From the NCBI RefSeq assembly GCF_011039205.1, contig NZ_JAAKEL010000006.1, positions 62,001-126,000 on the forward strand: a stretch of 64,000 nt of DNA. The letters run 5' to 3'. Shown in pieces: positions 1 through 8,949 of this stretch; within the stretch, counting starts at the first letter, position 1, and each line of letters begins with the position of its first letter. Below the pieces are notes generated by a model. It saw only the letters and a list, made by a program, of their open reading frames with translations, was not told where the DNA came from and searched no databases. A program made the translations under genes and the position numbers. This DNA comes from Dysgonomonas sp. ZJ279 (GTDB taxonomy: Bacteria > Bacteroidota > Bacteroidia > Bacteroidales > Dysgonomonadaceae).

Positions 1-821
1 GGACTGCGAAAAGGGCGTTGAGTCATCAGTGACGTCTCGGCTCCCATTCTGCCTGCTACACTGTGTATTTTCGTTGTTTCGAGGGCTTCATGCAATGTGA
101 ATTGTGGTAATATAGATGGAATACGTTTAGCCATCATAGATTTACCTGCTCCGGGAGGCCCTACCATTATAAGATTATGTCCTCCGGCTGCTGCAACCTC
201 TAATGCACGTTTCACATTCTCTTGTCCCTTTACATCTGAAAAATCAAATTCAAAAGTTTGTTGTGATTGTTCAAATTCAGCTCGTGTATCTACAATAGTA
301 GGCTCTAATGAGACCTTCTCATTGAAGAAATCGATCACTTCACATATATTTTCAACTGCGTAAACTTCCAAATTATTTACAACAGCTGCTTCTCTACCAT
401 TTTTCTTCGGAAGTATAATTCCCCTAAATCCTAATTCACGAGCTTTAATCGCAATCGGCAACACACCCTTGATAGGCAGTATAGTACCATCGAGCGACAA
501 CTCACCCATAATAAGATAATCCCCGAGTTTATCGGCTTTTATTTGCTCGCTCGTCGCCAGAATACCAATAGCCAATGGCAAATCATAAGCAGTACCTTCC
601 TTTCTGATATCAGCAGGAGACATATTTATTACAACTTGTTGACGAGGAACTTTATAATTATTAACCTGAAGTGCAGATATAATACGCTCATGGCTCTCTT
701 TTACTGAAGCATCAGGCAAGCCTACAAGCATAAACTTAATACCTTTAGAAGAGTTCACTTCTATAGTTATCAATGTTGCCTCTATGCCTTGCACTGCTGC
801 ACCAAAAACTTTTACTAACAT
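1..821 (-). CDS. YifB/ComM-family Mg-chelatase-like AAA ATPase (5' part only)
   Basis: The reading frame starts at the ATG complementary to 819-821 and runs off the left edge of the window, so only about the first 273 residues are seen. It begins MLVKVFGAAVQGIEA, followed by the N-terminal ChlI/Lon-protease-like subdomain with MSPADIRKEGTAYDLP and GELSLDG. A Walker A motif, GPPGAGKS, lies near residue 214, where the Mg-chelatase AAA domain begins. Family members are about 500 residues long; ComM, the characterised relative, is a helicase acting in branch migration during natural transformation. The role here is inferred from family only. A -7 promoter box lies at 853-860. The neighbouring thioredoxin-like gene is on the same strand downstream of an independent promoter of its own, so no operon is implied. 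Confidence 0.93.
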   Translation of the reverse strand, partial: MLVKVFGAAVQGIEATLITIEVNSSKGIKFMLVGLPDASVKESHERIISALQVNNYKVPRQQVVINMSPADIRKEGTAYDLPLAIGILATSEQIKADKLGDYLIMGELSLDGTILPIKGVLPIAIKARELGFRGIILPKKNGREAAVVNNLEVYAVENICEVIDFFNEKVSLEPTIVDTRAEFEQSQQTFEFDFSDVKGQENVKRALEVAAAGGHNLIMVGPPGAGKSMMAKRIPSILPQFTLHEALETTKIHSVAGRMGAETSLMTQRPFRS

Positions 822-852
822 TAGCTGTATTTATAGAATTAATCAGAAAAGG

Positions 853-860
853 CAAATATA
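853..860 (-). promoter_or_regulatory. Bacteroidota -7 box for the YifB gene
   Basis: The minus strand reads TATATTTG, a perfect match to the TAnnTTTG box of the Bacteroidota primary sigma factor. It lies 31 bases upstream of the start codon. No clear TTG is seen at the -33 position. Confidence 0.6.
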
Positions 861-898
861 GCAAAATACAGAAGGATTATCTCAATAACAGTCTACCT

Positions 899-2032
899 TT
901 ATTTCGATTTGCCTGATAAAATATCATCCAGCTTCTTTGGTAAGTCTAAAAAAGACACATCCCTTTCCAATATAATTCCCGTAGGAGATATTAATATACT
1001 GTAAGGAATTTCTCGTATGTAGTATTGCTCAACAGTCTTAGCAGACCATCCGCCGTGATCGGGCAACAGAGTCCACTTCACAGAATCAAGAGTGTTTTTC
1101 GAAATAGGCTCCAGCTCTGTATCCATAACTATTGTAGCAAAATCAATATTCTTTTTGTCTTTTTTCAACTGATTATAAACCTCTACGGCATTTTTCCGTT
1201 CGCGGTCGCACGCCTCGCATGTGGTAGATATAAATGATAATAAAAGATATTTACCTCTGTAATCGATAAGACTTACATCTTTTCCCTTCAGATCTTTTAA
1301 TGTGAAATTAAGGGCAGGTGTACCCACTGTCGATTGCTTTATTTTCGCACTATAACGTTTCAAATCGAGAGTCAGAGGAAATACGGCAGCTTCACCTCTC
1401 AACAATTCGAGATTTTCATCAAGACGAGGTATCGATGTCTCATCTTTAAAAAATGTATTGATGAGCATTACACTGGCTATCTTGTCAGGATTTGCTTTCA
1501 CATAGTTTGCAGCAATATTAGACAGGGTGAAATTTATATTCTTTAATTCGGCAAAACTTTTTCCGCTTACACTATCTTTTTCAACAGCCTCAGATAAAAC
1601 ATTCAAAATTTCGACGCGAGATTTCAGCATATCTTTATTTTGCTCTTTAAACGAAGTCAGATCATCATTTATAGATCCTCCTTTTACACTTATCAGATCA
1701 GGAAACAAAACATCCCCTTTCAGCTCTACTGTCCAACCTTTATCTACAAGTATATAAGTACTTTTTGTATTCTGATTGAAATATAAAGACATAAAAGTCA
1801 ACGTATCCACAGTTCCTGAAAAAGAGAATTCTCCTTTTGCATTAATCCTCACCGTATCAACTAAAAGCGAGTCTCCTATTTCGCGGGCAGCATAAAAATA
1901 TCCTTCTGTTACATTATCTAATTTGCCCTTCACCTCAAACTTGGAAGAATTACCCCCACAAGATATTAAAGCAAACACAAACAGAAGTAGAGACGTTAGA
2001 GTTATTATATTATTCTTATTCATTATGTTCAT
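899..2032 (-). CDS. Thioredoxin-like (AhpC/TSA) lipoprotein with DUF4369-like N-terminal domain
   Basis: A 377-residue protein with a lipoprotein signal peptide: hydrophobic stretch then LISC, so the mature protein would start at the cysteine near residue 25. Residues 30-120 resemble the beta-rich DUF4369 domain common in Bacteroidota thiol-redox lipoproteins. From about residue 240 there is a TlpA/AhpC-type thioredoxin fold with a CEAC redox motif in place of the more usual CxPC or CxxC forms. The likely role is envelope thiol-disulfide exchange; the partner is unknown. Two in-frame ATGs (2032 and 2023) are possible and both keep the signal peptide. A promoter box lies at 2090-2097, divergent from the peptidase gene on the other strand. 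Confidence 0.85.
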   Translation of the reverse strand: MNIMNKNNIITLTSLLLFVFALISCGGNSSKFEVKGKLDNVTEGYFYAAREIGDSLLVDTVRINAKGEFSFSGTVDTLTFMSLYFNQNTKSTYILVDKGWTVELKGDVLFPDLISVKGGSINDDLTSFKEQNKDMLKSRVEILNVLSEAVEKDSVSGKSFAELKNINFTLSNIAANYVKANPDKIASVMLINTFFKDETSIPRLDENLELLRGEAAVFPLTLDLKRYSAKIKQSTVGTPALNFTLKDLKGKDVSLIDYRGKYLLLSFISTTCEACDRERKNAVEVYNQLKKDKKNIDFATIVMDTELEPISKNTLDSVKWTLLPDHGGWSAKTVEQYYIREIPYSILISPTGIILERDVSFLDLPKKLDDILSGKSK

Positions 2033-2089
2033 TCTAAATTTTCAATACATTATCGCTATATACATCATAGCCTTTATTAGAATAACGTA

Positions 2090-2097
2090 CAAAGATA
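2090..2097 (-). promoter_or_regulatory. -7 box for the thioredoxin-like lipoprotein gene
   Basis: The minus strand reads TATCTTTG, matching TAnnTTTG, about 57 bases upstream of the start codon. It lies in the 262-bp divergent intergenic region shared with the peptidase gene. Confidence 0.55.
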
Positions 2098-2264
2098 GCT
2101 TTTATTTTCTAAAACGTTTAAAAACCTTAAATTGTTCTAAAAAAAGATTAATTTAAAGATTCTGATATCCAAAAACACTCTTTTGAGCCAAACAACAATC
2201 AGTTATGTTCTCTTGTTTTCACATTAATAACAGCTACCCAATAAGCTCTTACCATAGAAATCAC

Positions 2265-2272
2265 TATATTTG
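2265..2272 (+). promoter_or_regulatory. -7 box for the dipeptidyl peptidase gene
   Basis: TATATTTG matches TAnnTTTG exactly and lies 22 bases before the ATG at 2295. Its position inside the longest open frame argues against the upstream ATG at 2205 and for the start at 2295. Confidence 0.6.
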
Positions 2273-2294
2273 CACTTTCAAAAACAAACGTGAC

Positions 2295-4454
2295 ATGAGA
2301 ATCATAAATTTCATTATTTTTGCTTTGAGCATCATACTTCCAATGAAATCATACAGCCAAGACATTCCTCTTTCGTTAGAAGACCTCATTCCCGGCGGAA
2401 AATCATTCTACAAGTATCGTGCCGAAATGCCCCGTCAGCTAAATTGGTACGGAGATCAACTGACTTATGCTAAAGGCGACTCGATATTTATTGTACCTCA
2501 AAAGACAAATCAAAAGCCACAAGCATTAATCACTCTTGAGATTATTAATCAAAAGCTTGGCTTAGAAAAGAGTGCTGAACTAAAAAGCATCGGATATGTA
2601 ACATCTCTGTATGGCAAATCGAATGAAATACTCATTTCAACCGCGAGCAACAGCTACTTACTCAATATCCTTACAGGAGAAACGACAGGAAAATATGCCA
2701 TAACAAAAGAAATGCAGAATAAAGATTTCTCTATCGAAAAGAGAATATTTGCATACACAAAAGATAATAACCTATATATACAAACCAAAGAAGGTCGTGA
2801 GCTTCCCATAACAAAAGAAACCGACAAAGCTATTGTGAATGGACAATCCGCTCACCGCAACGAATTTGGGATACATAAAGGAACATTCTGGTCACCCAAA
2901 GGAAATGCTTTGGCTTTTTACCGAATGGATCAAACGATGGTTATAGATTATCCGCTGGTAGACATATCTACTCGTGTAGCAGAGCTGAAAGACCTGAAAT
3001 ATCCGATGGCAGGAATGAAAAGCCACCAAGTAACACTCGGTGTTTACGATCTGAAAACAGAAAAAACCGTTTATCTCAAAACAGGGACCCCCAAAGAAAA
3101 ATATCTGACTAATATAGCATGGAGTCCTGACGAAAAATCTATTTATATTGCAGAAATAAACAGAGGACAAGACACGTGTATTCTAAAAAGTTATGATGCA
3201 CTTACAGGAAACCTAAAATCGACATTATTCACAGAGATTCATCCGAAATATGTTGAACCCGAAAATCCTGTCATATTTTTGAAAAATGATTCCAACAAAT
3301 TCGTCTGGACAAGTAAACGTGATGGCTTCAACCATTTATATCTATATAATACAAGCGGCGCCCTGATCAAACAAATCACCTCCGGAAAGTGGGATGTAAC
3401 CTCAATAATCGGTTTTGACGAAAAAGGCGATAATCTTCTTTATAGCTCGACCGAAGCCAGCCCGATAGAAAAGCATATCTATAAGATAAATCTTAAAAAT
3501 GGGAAGAAAGAACAGCTATCGAAACAAGAAGGCGTTCATTCAGCCATGTTAAGCGCATCGGGCAAATACATCTGTGATATATACACATCGCAAAACAATG
3601 CGGGAAAAGTAGCTTTGACTGAAACAGGTAATAATAAAACCTCCATTTTCCACGAAGCTAAAAATCCTTATCGCAATATGCAGTTACCGGAAATAACTCT
3701 TAGCTCACTGAAAGCAAATGATGGGAAGACTGACCTCTATTACCGTCTGGTTAAACCGTTAAACTTCGATCCGCAAAAGAAATATCCTGTCATTGTATAT
3801 GTATATGGCGGCCCGCATTCTCAATTAGTCGATAATTCTTGGTTAGGACAAGCTCGTGGATGGGATATATACATGGCAGAAAAAGGCTACGTAGTTTTCA
3901 CGATAGATAACAGAGGAACATCAAACAGAGGTAACGACTTCGAAAATATAACACACCGCCAGCTTGGTATAATAGAAACTGAAGATCAGATGTCAGGCGT
4001 AGATTTTCTCAGATCGCAGCCCTATGTAGATACCGAACGTATAGGAGTGCATGGCTGGAGCTATGGTGGGTTTATGACTCTCAATCTGATGCTTCGCCAC
4101 CCCGAAACGTTCAAAGTTGGTGTTGCCGGAGGACCTGTCACCGACTGGAAGTATTACGAAATAATGTATGGCGAACGCTATATGGACTCTCCTAAAGAAA
4201 ATTCTGAAGGCTATAAGAATTCGAGCATGGTCGAAAAAGCAGGTGATCTGAAAGGCCGGCTTATGCTTATACACGGCGATGAAGACCCTGTTGTAGTAAT
4301 GCAGCACAGCATGCAATTTCTTAAGTCATCAATTAAAAACAGAACTCATCCTGACTTCTTTGTCTATCCCGGTCACGAGCATAATATGATGGGAGTCGAT
4401 AGAGTTCACTTACACGAACATATAACCCGTTACTTCGACGATTTTTTGAAGTAA
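2295..4454 (+). CDS. Dipeptidyl peptidase IV-type serine peptidase (S9B)
   Basis: A 719-residue exported peptidase expected to remove Xaa-Pro (or similar) dipeptides from the N-terminus of peptides in the periplasm. The start at 2295 was chosen because it gives a clean signal peptide (MRIINFIIFALSIILPMKSYSQ) and follows a promoter box at 2265-2272; an in-frame ATG at 2205 would lie upstream of that box. The N-terminal half is the beta-propeller, containing the Glu-bearing segment typical of DPP-IV. The C-terminal alpha/beta-hydrolase has the catalytic triad Ser589 in GWSYGG, Asp664 in HGDEDPV and His694 in GHEHN. Length fits the family (about 720). The closest functional alternative is another S9 prolyl peptidase. 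It is followed after 20 bases by queD, but a functional link is not obvious. Confidence 0.92.
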   Translation: MRIINFIIFALSIILPMKSYSQDIPLSLEDLIPGGKSFYKYRAEMPRQLNWYGDQLTYAKGDSIFIVPQKTNQKPQALITLEIINQKLGLEKSAELKSIGYVTSLYGKSNEILISTASNSYLLNILTGETTGKYAITKEMQNKDFSIEKRIFAYTKDNNLYIQTKEGRELPITKETDKAIVNGQSAHRNEFGIHKGTFWSPKGNALAFYRMDQTMVIDYPLVDISTRVAELKDLKYPMAGMKSHQVTLGVYDLKTEKTVYLKTGTPKEKYLTNIAWSPDEKSIYIAEINRGQDTCILKSYDALTGNLKSTLFTEIHPKYVEPENPVIFLKNDSNKFVWTSKRDGFNHLYLYNTSGALIKQITSGKWDVTSIIGFDEKGDNLLYSSTEASPIEKHIYKINLKNGKKEQLSKQEGVHSAMLSASGKYICDIYTSQNNAGKVALTETGNNKTSIFHEAKNPYRNMQLPEITLSSLKANDGKTDLYYRLVKPLNFDPQKKYPVIVYVYGGPHSQLVDNSWLGQARGWDIYMAEKGYVVFTIDNRGTSNRGNDFENITHRQLGIIETEDQMSGVDFLRSQPYVDTERIGVHGWSYGGFMTLNLMLRHPETFKVGVAGGPVTDWKYYEIMYGERYMDSPKENSEGYKNSSMVEKAGDLKGRLMLIHGDEDPVVVMQHSMQFLKSSIKNRTHPDFFVYPGHEHNMMGVDRVHLHEHITRYFDDFLK

Positions 4455-4474
4455 ATTTAGATTGATTATTCATT

Positions 4475-4834
4475 ATGTATAAAATAAGTAAACAATTCGC
4501 ATTCTCCGCATCACATATACTGGACGGTCTGTCAGCAGATCATCCTTGTTCGCGGTTGCATGGTCACAATTATATAATCACCGTACATCTGAAAGCCGAG
4601 CAGCTGGACAATACGGGCTTTATTAAGGATTATCGCGAACTAAGCACCGTAAAAGATTATCTTGATAATACGTTAGATCATCGACATCTGAACGATGTAT
4701 TTTCGTTCAATCCGACAGCCGAAAATATAGCAAAACATTTATACGATATTTTCAAGAAAAGTATCCCCGAACTGTATGCCGTAGAAGTGTGCGAAACCCC
4801 TAAAACATCTGCCATCTATGAAGCTGATTGTTAA
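4475..4834 (+). CDS. queD: 6-carboxy-tetrahydropterin synthase (QueD / PTPS family)
   Basis: A 119-residue cytoplasmic enzyme of the 6-pyruvoyl-tetrahydropterin synthase family, which converts dihydroneopterin triphosphate to 6-carboxy-5,6,7,8-tetrahydropterin in the pathway to queuosine. Zinc ligands are visible as His14 (FSASH) and His29/His31 (RLHGH), with the catalytic Cys25 just before them, and the late motif CETPKTSA is typical. The stop codon overlaps the start of the queE gene by 17 bases, which implies translational coupling and supports assignment to queuosine synthesis rather than biopterin synthesis. The queC and queF genes are not in this window. Confidence 0.92.
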   Translation: MYKISKQFAFSASHILDGLSADHPCSRLHGHNYIITVHLKAEQLDNTGFIKDYRELSTVKDYLDNTLDHRHLNDVFSFNPTAENIAKHLYDIFKKSIPELYAVEVCETPKTSAIYEADC

Positions 4835-5399
4835 CGAGATTTTCTACTCGCTTCAAGGTGAAGGCGGGCGCAATGGCGAACCCTCTATATTTATTCGTTT
4901 AACGAAATGCAATCTGGCTTGCAGTTTCTGCGATACGGATTTTGCAAATGGAGACGAAATGGGTATTGATGATATTCTAGATGAGATAAAACAATATCCA
5001 TGCAAGTGGATTATCTGGACAGGCGGCGAGCCAACTATACAACTAACAGATGAGCATCTTGCTAAATTTAGGGAACAAGGCTATAAGCAAGCCATCGAAA
5101 CAAATGGGACAAGACCTGTACCATCATTGATAGATTACATTACATGTAGCCCCAAAAAAGACTATGAGATTATCAAGTCACGTATTCCTTTTGCGCACGA
5201 AATAAGGATACCTGTTCAGAAAGGAGATAAACTTCCTGACATCTCTATCTTCCCGAAAGCCGATAACTATTTTCTCAGTCCAATATTCGATGGAGATAAA
5301 CTAAATATCGAAAATGCAAACTATTGTGTCGAACTGATCAAGGCAAATCCGCAATGGAGACTAAGCCTACAGATACATAAACTGATACATATCGAATAA
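4818..5399 (+). CDS. queE: 7-carboxy-7-deazaguanine synthase, radical SAM (QueE)
   Basis: A 193-residue radical SAM enzyme that rearranges 6-carboxy-tetrahydropterin into 7-carboxy-7-deazaguanine, the step after QueD. The iron-sulfur cysteines are Cys31, Cys35 and Cys38 in the CX3CX2C motif, preceded by the substrate-binding FYSLQGEG typical of QueE and followed by WTGGEPT. The gene overlaps queD by 17 bases and ends 6 bases before the RNase Z gene, so the three are probably co-transcribed. The family is short among radical SAM proteins and this length is normal. Confidence 0.94.
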   Translation: MKLIVNEIFYSLQGEGGRNGEPSIFIRLTKCNLACSFCDTDFANGDEMGIDDILDEIKQYPCKWIIWTGGEPTIQLTDEHLAKFREQGYKQAIETNGTRPVPSLIDYITCSPKKDYEIIKSRIPFAHEIRIPVQKGDKLPDISIFPKADNYFLSPIFDGDKLNIENANYCVELIKANPQWRLSLQIHKLIHIE

Positions 5400-5405
5400 G
5401 GAAAG

Positions 5406-6320
5406 ATGGAAAGATTTGATCTGAACATACTGGGATGTGGATCGGCAACTCCGACTCTACAGCACAACCCCACGTCACAAGTTTTGAATGTACGGGAGAA
5501 GCTTTTCATGATCGATTGTGGAGAAGGTACCCAGTTACAATTTCGCCACAGCCGATTGCGCTTTGGCCGTTTAAACCACATCTTCATTTCGCACCTGCAT
5601 GGCGATCATTGCTTTGGACTGATAGGATTAATATCGACACTGGCTTTACTTGGCCGAACAGGTGACATTACAATACATGCTCATGCCGACCTCGAAACTA
5701 TTCTACGACCTCAGCTGGATTATTTCTGCCGAGAAATTCCGTGTGACGTAAAAATAGAACCTTTTGATCCTCAGATAAGCGAATTGATATACGAAGACAG
5801 ATCAATAACTGTAAAGACAATTCCTCTTATACATCGAATACCCTGCGCAGGTTTTCTATTTCAGGAAAAGCCCAAAGAGGCTCATCTGATTACAGATAAA
5901 ATCAAATTCTACGATATACCGATCAAGGAATTAGCGAAAATTAAAAAAGGAGCCGATTTTATCAGAGAAGATGGAACTATCGTACCAAATGAAAGATTAA
6001 CCCGTCCCGCAGAGCCTTCTAAATCATATGCATATTGCTCTGATACGGCATATAATGAAAAAATAATCCCTATCATCGAGGGCGTGGATTTATTGTATCA
6101 TGAGGCGACATTTGCCGATGCAGAAGCATTTCGAGCCAAACAGACAGGACACTCTACAGCCAGGCAGGCAGGCAAAATAGCCAAAATGGCAGGTGTAAAA
6201 AAACTTATGCTGGGGCACTTCTCAGCCCGATACACAGACAACGGAATATTACTACAAGAAGCTAAAGAATTGTTTGATAATACAATACTCGCTAACGAGG
6301 GACTCTGTGAAAAATTGTGA
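5406..6320 (+). CDS. rnz: Ribonuclease Z (tRNA 3' endonuclease)
   Basis: A 304-residue metallo-beta-lactamase-fold endonuclease that trims the 3' trailer of tRNA precursors. The zinc-binding motif HxHxDH is at His63, His65, Asp67, His68, with further ligands in HRIPCAGF, SDTAYN and GHFSARY. The N-terminal LGCGSATPT is the classic start of the short-form RNase Z. It follows queE by 6 bases; grouping with a tRNA-modification pathway makes sense, since queuosine is a tRNA base. Confidence 0.95.
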   Translation: MERFDLNILGCGSATPTLQHNPTSQVLNVREKLFMIDCGEGTQLQFRHSRLRFGRLNHIFISHLHGDHCFGLIGLISTLALLGRTGDITIHAHADLETILRPQLDYFCREIPCDVKIEPFDPQISELIYEDRSITVKTIPLIHRIPCAGFLFQEKPKEAHLITDKIKFYDIPIKELAKIKKGADFIREDGTIVPNERLTRPAEPSKSYAYCSDTAYNEKIIPIIEGVDLLYHEATFADAEAFRAKQTGHSTARQAGKIAKMAGVKKLMLGHFSARYTDNGILLQEAKELFDNTILANEGLCEKL

Positions 6321-6370
6321 ACCAGCCTGATTTTTTTATTACTTTATACTTTTTATAATATTTGATTGTA

Positions 6371-6378
6371 TATATTTG
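6371..6378 (+). promoter_or_regulatory. -7 box for the small sorting-domain protein
   Basis: TATATTTG matches TAnnTTTG and lies 20 bases upstream of the ATG at 6399. It falls inside the longer open frame from 6366, so the start at 6399 is preferred. Confidence 0.6.
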
Positions 6379-6398
6379 CCAATATTAGACAAGTGATA

Positions 6399-6737
6399 AT
6401 GGTGCAATTTAACAAAATATTCTGCTTACTGCTATTTATAGGATGTTCGCTTTCGGTAGATGCCGAAGGTTCTGTCATCTCAATAGAGATAGAGGATGCT
6501 GTGGCAGTCGATAATAAAGAGATTACTATGAATCTCGATATTTTGATAAATAGTACTACCAGAACCCAATTGCAGAATGTACCAACAAAAGGCTATTTGG
6601 AAGTATATAGCATTTTAGGTTCGAAGGTCACAAGTAAAAATCTACAGAACTGTCTCGGTGGCTGTGAACTAGAATTACCTAAAGGCTTATATATATTAAA
6701 AGCAGGAAGGGTTACTCAAAAGATAATTGTCAGATAA
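6399..6737 (+). CDS. Small secreted protein with a type IX-like C-terminal sorting domain
   Basis: A 112-residue protein. Residues 1-22 form a signal peptide (hydrophobic FCLLLFIGCSL). A short acidic linker follows, and from about residue 60 the sequence matches the pattern of the type A C-terminal sorting domain of type IX secretion cargo: LEVYSILGSKV, then LPKGLYILKAG and a basic-hydrophobic end KIIVR. Such domains normally follow a large catalytic or adhesive module; here almost nothing precedes it. The gene has its own promoter box and a strong terminator, so it looks intact rather than a fragment. It could also be a stand-alone small secreted protein that only resembles cargo. Whether the cell has a type IX system cannot be told from this window. 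Confidence 0.7.
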   Translation: MVQFNKIFCLLLFIGCSLSVDAEGSVISIEIEDAVAVDNKEITMNLDILINSTTRTQLQNVPTKGYLEVYSILGSKVTSKNLQNCLGGCELELPKGLYILKAGRVTQKIIVR

Positions 6738-6755
6738 ACCGACATAAAATAATGA

Positions 6756-6788
6756 AAGCTTGCATTTACACAGATGCAGGCTTTTTTA
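6756..6788 (+). terminator. Intrinsic terminator
   Basis: AAGCTTGCAT at 6756-6765 pairs with ATGCAGGCTT at 6774-6783 with one mismatch, followed by a T run. It ends the small secreted-protein gene and lies against the end of the convergent HD gene. Confidence 0.8.
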
Positions 6789-6790
6789 TT

Positions 6791-7327
6791 TCATGAAAAC
6801 TTTTCGCACCATTCATTAAACTGTGCCAGAGAACGCTCCCCGTATTTCGCCAGACTATTTCTCACTTGTTCTATTGTTTTCTCCTCGCCCAAATGTGTTT
6901 TCGAAAAAAAACAGTCAGAAAAACAAATCACTTGCTCTTCTATACTTATCGGGATCATATCGCGATGAGGAAGTGGCAATTTATTATCGATTATCTCCTG
7001 CAAAGATAGCCCTGCGCCCGTATGGCGTTCACAAACCAAAGCATGTTCGGGATAACCTAGTTCATGTAACAACTCACTACCCATATAGCCATGAGCCATA
7101 TAAGGAGCTATTCCAAAGCATTTTACAGATGGGGCATAAGTGAAAAATATTCCAATATCGTGTAACATTGCAGCCTCTTTCACAAAGTCTGTATCAATAT
7201 TTAGCTCCGGGTGTTTTTCGGCAATTACAAGAGCTTTATTCATTACATCGGTACTGTGATTGATAAGTATGTTATGAAGTTCAGAATCCTTTTTATAGTA
7301 TCTTTCGATGATAGTTAGTGCATTCAT
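6791..7327 (-). CDS. HD-domain phosphohydrolase (HDIG type)
   Basis: A 178-residue cytoplasmic protein with an HD fold. The metal-binding motif is LHDIG near residues 55-59, with an upstream His in the INHSTDVMNKAL helix and later conserved Glu/His in ERHTGAGLS. It belongs to the group annotated as HDIG-domain or tRNA-nucleotidyltransferase-like phosphohydrolases; the substrate is unknown. The gene stands alone, convergent with the small secreted-protein gene. No clear TAnnTTTG box precedes the start. Confidence 0.85.
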   Translation of the reverse strand: MNALTIIERYYKKDSELHNILINHSTDVMNKALVIAEKHPELNIDTDFVKEAAMLHDIGIFFTYAPSVKCFGIAPYMAHGYMGSELLHELGYPEHALVCERHTGAGLSLQEIIDNKLPLPHRDMIPISIEEQVICFSDCFFSKTHLGEEKTIEQVRNSLAKYGERSLAQFNEWCEKFS

Positions 7328-7660
7328 TTTTATAGTAATATAATTTATTCTCAGAAAATATGTAAGTTTGTAGTATTGTGTATATTTAAAACGTCTGACC
7401 GAAAAAAAAGTTTGTCACATAAAAGCTTGTTTTTCTAGTTTAACATTGTGACATTCATGGTTATTCTGTCAGAAGTATTTATTTTTCGGTGTGTAAAAGT
7501 AATTAAATTATTTGCTTTTGAACATTGATTTAAAACAGATAAATACGAGACGAGAGAAATATAGTAAACAAATAGAGAACTTTAGACCAAACAATAGGTC
7601 GGATGCAAAACCATACGTAAGAAATAATTGTTATACCCCCATAAAGAATAGATGTTTAAG
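7328..7660. other. Intergenic region with no recognised gene
   Basis: A 333-bp AT-rich stretch between the divergent HD and zinc-ribbon genes, ending at the promoter box at 7661. Only very short open frames are present. No RNA gene or convincing hairpin was recognised. Confidence 0.4.
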
Positions 7661-7668
7661 TACATTTG
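7661..7668 (+). promoter_or_regulatory. -7 box for the zinc-ribbon protein gene
   Basis: TACATTTG matches TAnnTTTG and sits 17 bases before the ATG at 7686, implying a leader of only about ten bases. Confidence 0.55.
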
Positions 7669-7685
7669 TATAAACAACCCGAATT

Positions 7686-8867
7686 ATGACCGAGAATAAA
7701 TGCCCCCTTTGTGGTAAAGATGTAGTAGAAGATGAAGCATTTTGTCGCGATTGCCAAGAAATAGCACTGACCTCACATGCTTCGCAGTTTGCCGATGAAG
7801 AAAATGCGGAAGACATTGAAGTTGTTACTAATTTCTCAACAGTAAGCATAGAAATAGAAAATAATGCTATCTCAGAAACAACCTTCGCAAAAGAGGTGGA
7901 AGAGGATATAAAAGAAGAGGAATCTATAAAAGATGCAGAAGGGCCCTCGAGCCAAGAAGAATCTACGGATCCCATCCCACGTAAAAGCAATAAAAAATCA
8001 ATCATCTTTCTACTAATTGGCCTCATTCTCCTCATTTCTATTGGCGGGATAAGAGCCTATATGTATGTTCAAAACAAAGAGGCCGAAGCCAAAGAAGCTG
8101 CTTTCTGGAACGACTGCATCGATAAAAATACGCCTCTTGCCTATTCCAAATATCTGGTGCAATATCCCGAAGGGCAGTTTAGTACAATGGCACAAGCAAA
8201 AATACTAGAGCTTAGAGAACAAGAGCGTCAGGAGTGGGCAAAACTCAGAAAATCGACAGATATAAACGCTTTCTTCGCATTTCTTACAGACCACCCAAAG
8301 ACTCCGTATGAACGTGAGATACGGCATACAATGGATTCTCTCAGTTGGGCAACAACCAGTAATGAGAATACAGCAGCAGGCTATCTCGCATACATAGAAA
8401 ATGTAAAGTTAGGAAACTTTGCAGGTGAATACAGATCATTGGCACAAGAAAGGTATGACTACCTCAGCCAGATGAAAACAATTGAAGGAGAAGAATTAGC
8501 CAGCATCAAAAAGACACTGACTAATTTCTTCAAAACTTTATCTTCAAATAAATATAAAGATCTGCAAAAAGAGATGGCTCCTACTCTTACCAATTTCTTC
8601 GGAGCAAAAAACACGACGAAAGAGGCGATAACTAAATCAATAGAATCTGATTTAAAAACACGAAAAATAAAATCTATTGCATACACTGTAAATATGAATT
8701 CGCTGGAGGTAATACGAGACAATAAGAATATCTATTTCACGACTTTACCGATCGAACGTCAGATCACGTATACCGACAAAAAGAAGAAAAAAGAAACTAC
8801 AAAACTGATTGTAAATATAGAATTGAACAGCGAAAAAGAAATTCAGGCATTATATCAAAAAGAGTAG
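7686..8867 (+). CDS. Zinc-ribbon membrane protein of unknown function
   Basis: A 393-residue protein with a recognisable layout but no assigned function. Residues 5-21 form a zinc ribbon (CPLCG...CRDC, two CX2C knuckles). Residues 35-95 are strongly acidic and probably disordered. A single membrane helix spans about residues 103-125 (IIFLLIGLILLISIGGI). The rest is outside the membrane and largely helical, resembling tandem TPR-like or SPOR-adjacent repeats, then a beta-rich C-terminal domain rich in lysine. With no signal peptide, the zinc ribbon should face the cytoplasm and the C-terminal part the periplasm. Similar layouts occur in Bacteroidota and in YvbJ-like proteins of Firmicutes. It is a single-gene unit. 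Confidence 0.75.
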   Translation: MTENKCPLCGKDVVEDEAFCRDCQEIALTSHASQFADEENAEDIEVVTNFSTVSIEIENNAISETTFAKEVEEDIKEEESIKDAEGPSSQEESTDPIPRKSNKKSIIFLLIGLILLISIGGIRAYMYVQNKEAEAKEAAFWNDCIDKNTPLAYSKYLVQYPEGQFSTMAQAKILELREQERQEWAKLRKSTDINAFFAFLTDHPKTPYEREIRHTMDSLSWATTSNENTAAGYLAYIENVKLGNFAGEYRSLAQERYDYLSQMKTIEGEELASIKKTLTNFFKTLSSNKYKDLQKEMAPTLTNFFGAKNTTKEAITKSIESDLKTRKIKSIAYTVNMNSLEVIRDNKNIYFTTLPIERQITYTDKKKKKETTKLIVNIELNSEKEIQALYQKE

Positions 8868-8949
8868 TAAAGCATTGATTATTTAAGCTAAAGATATTAA
8901 ATAATTTTCATATCACATTGTATTTGAAACATATACATATGTTTATATG

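Noticed and set aside
97-363. Open frame on the plus strand
   Set aside because: It lies wholly inside the YifB gene on the other strand, which shows clear family motifs.
7457-7528. 23-codon open frame in the intergenic region
   Set aside because: No signal or membrane feature and no promoter box at the right distance; expected by chance in AT-rich DNA.
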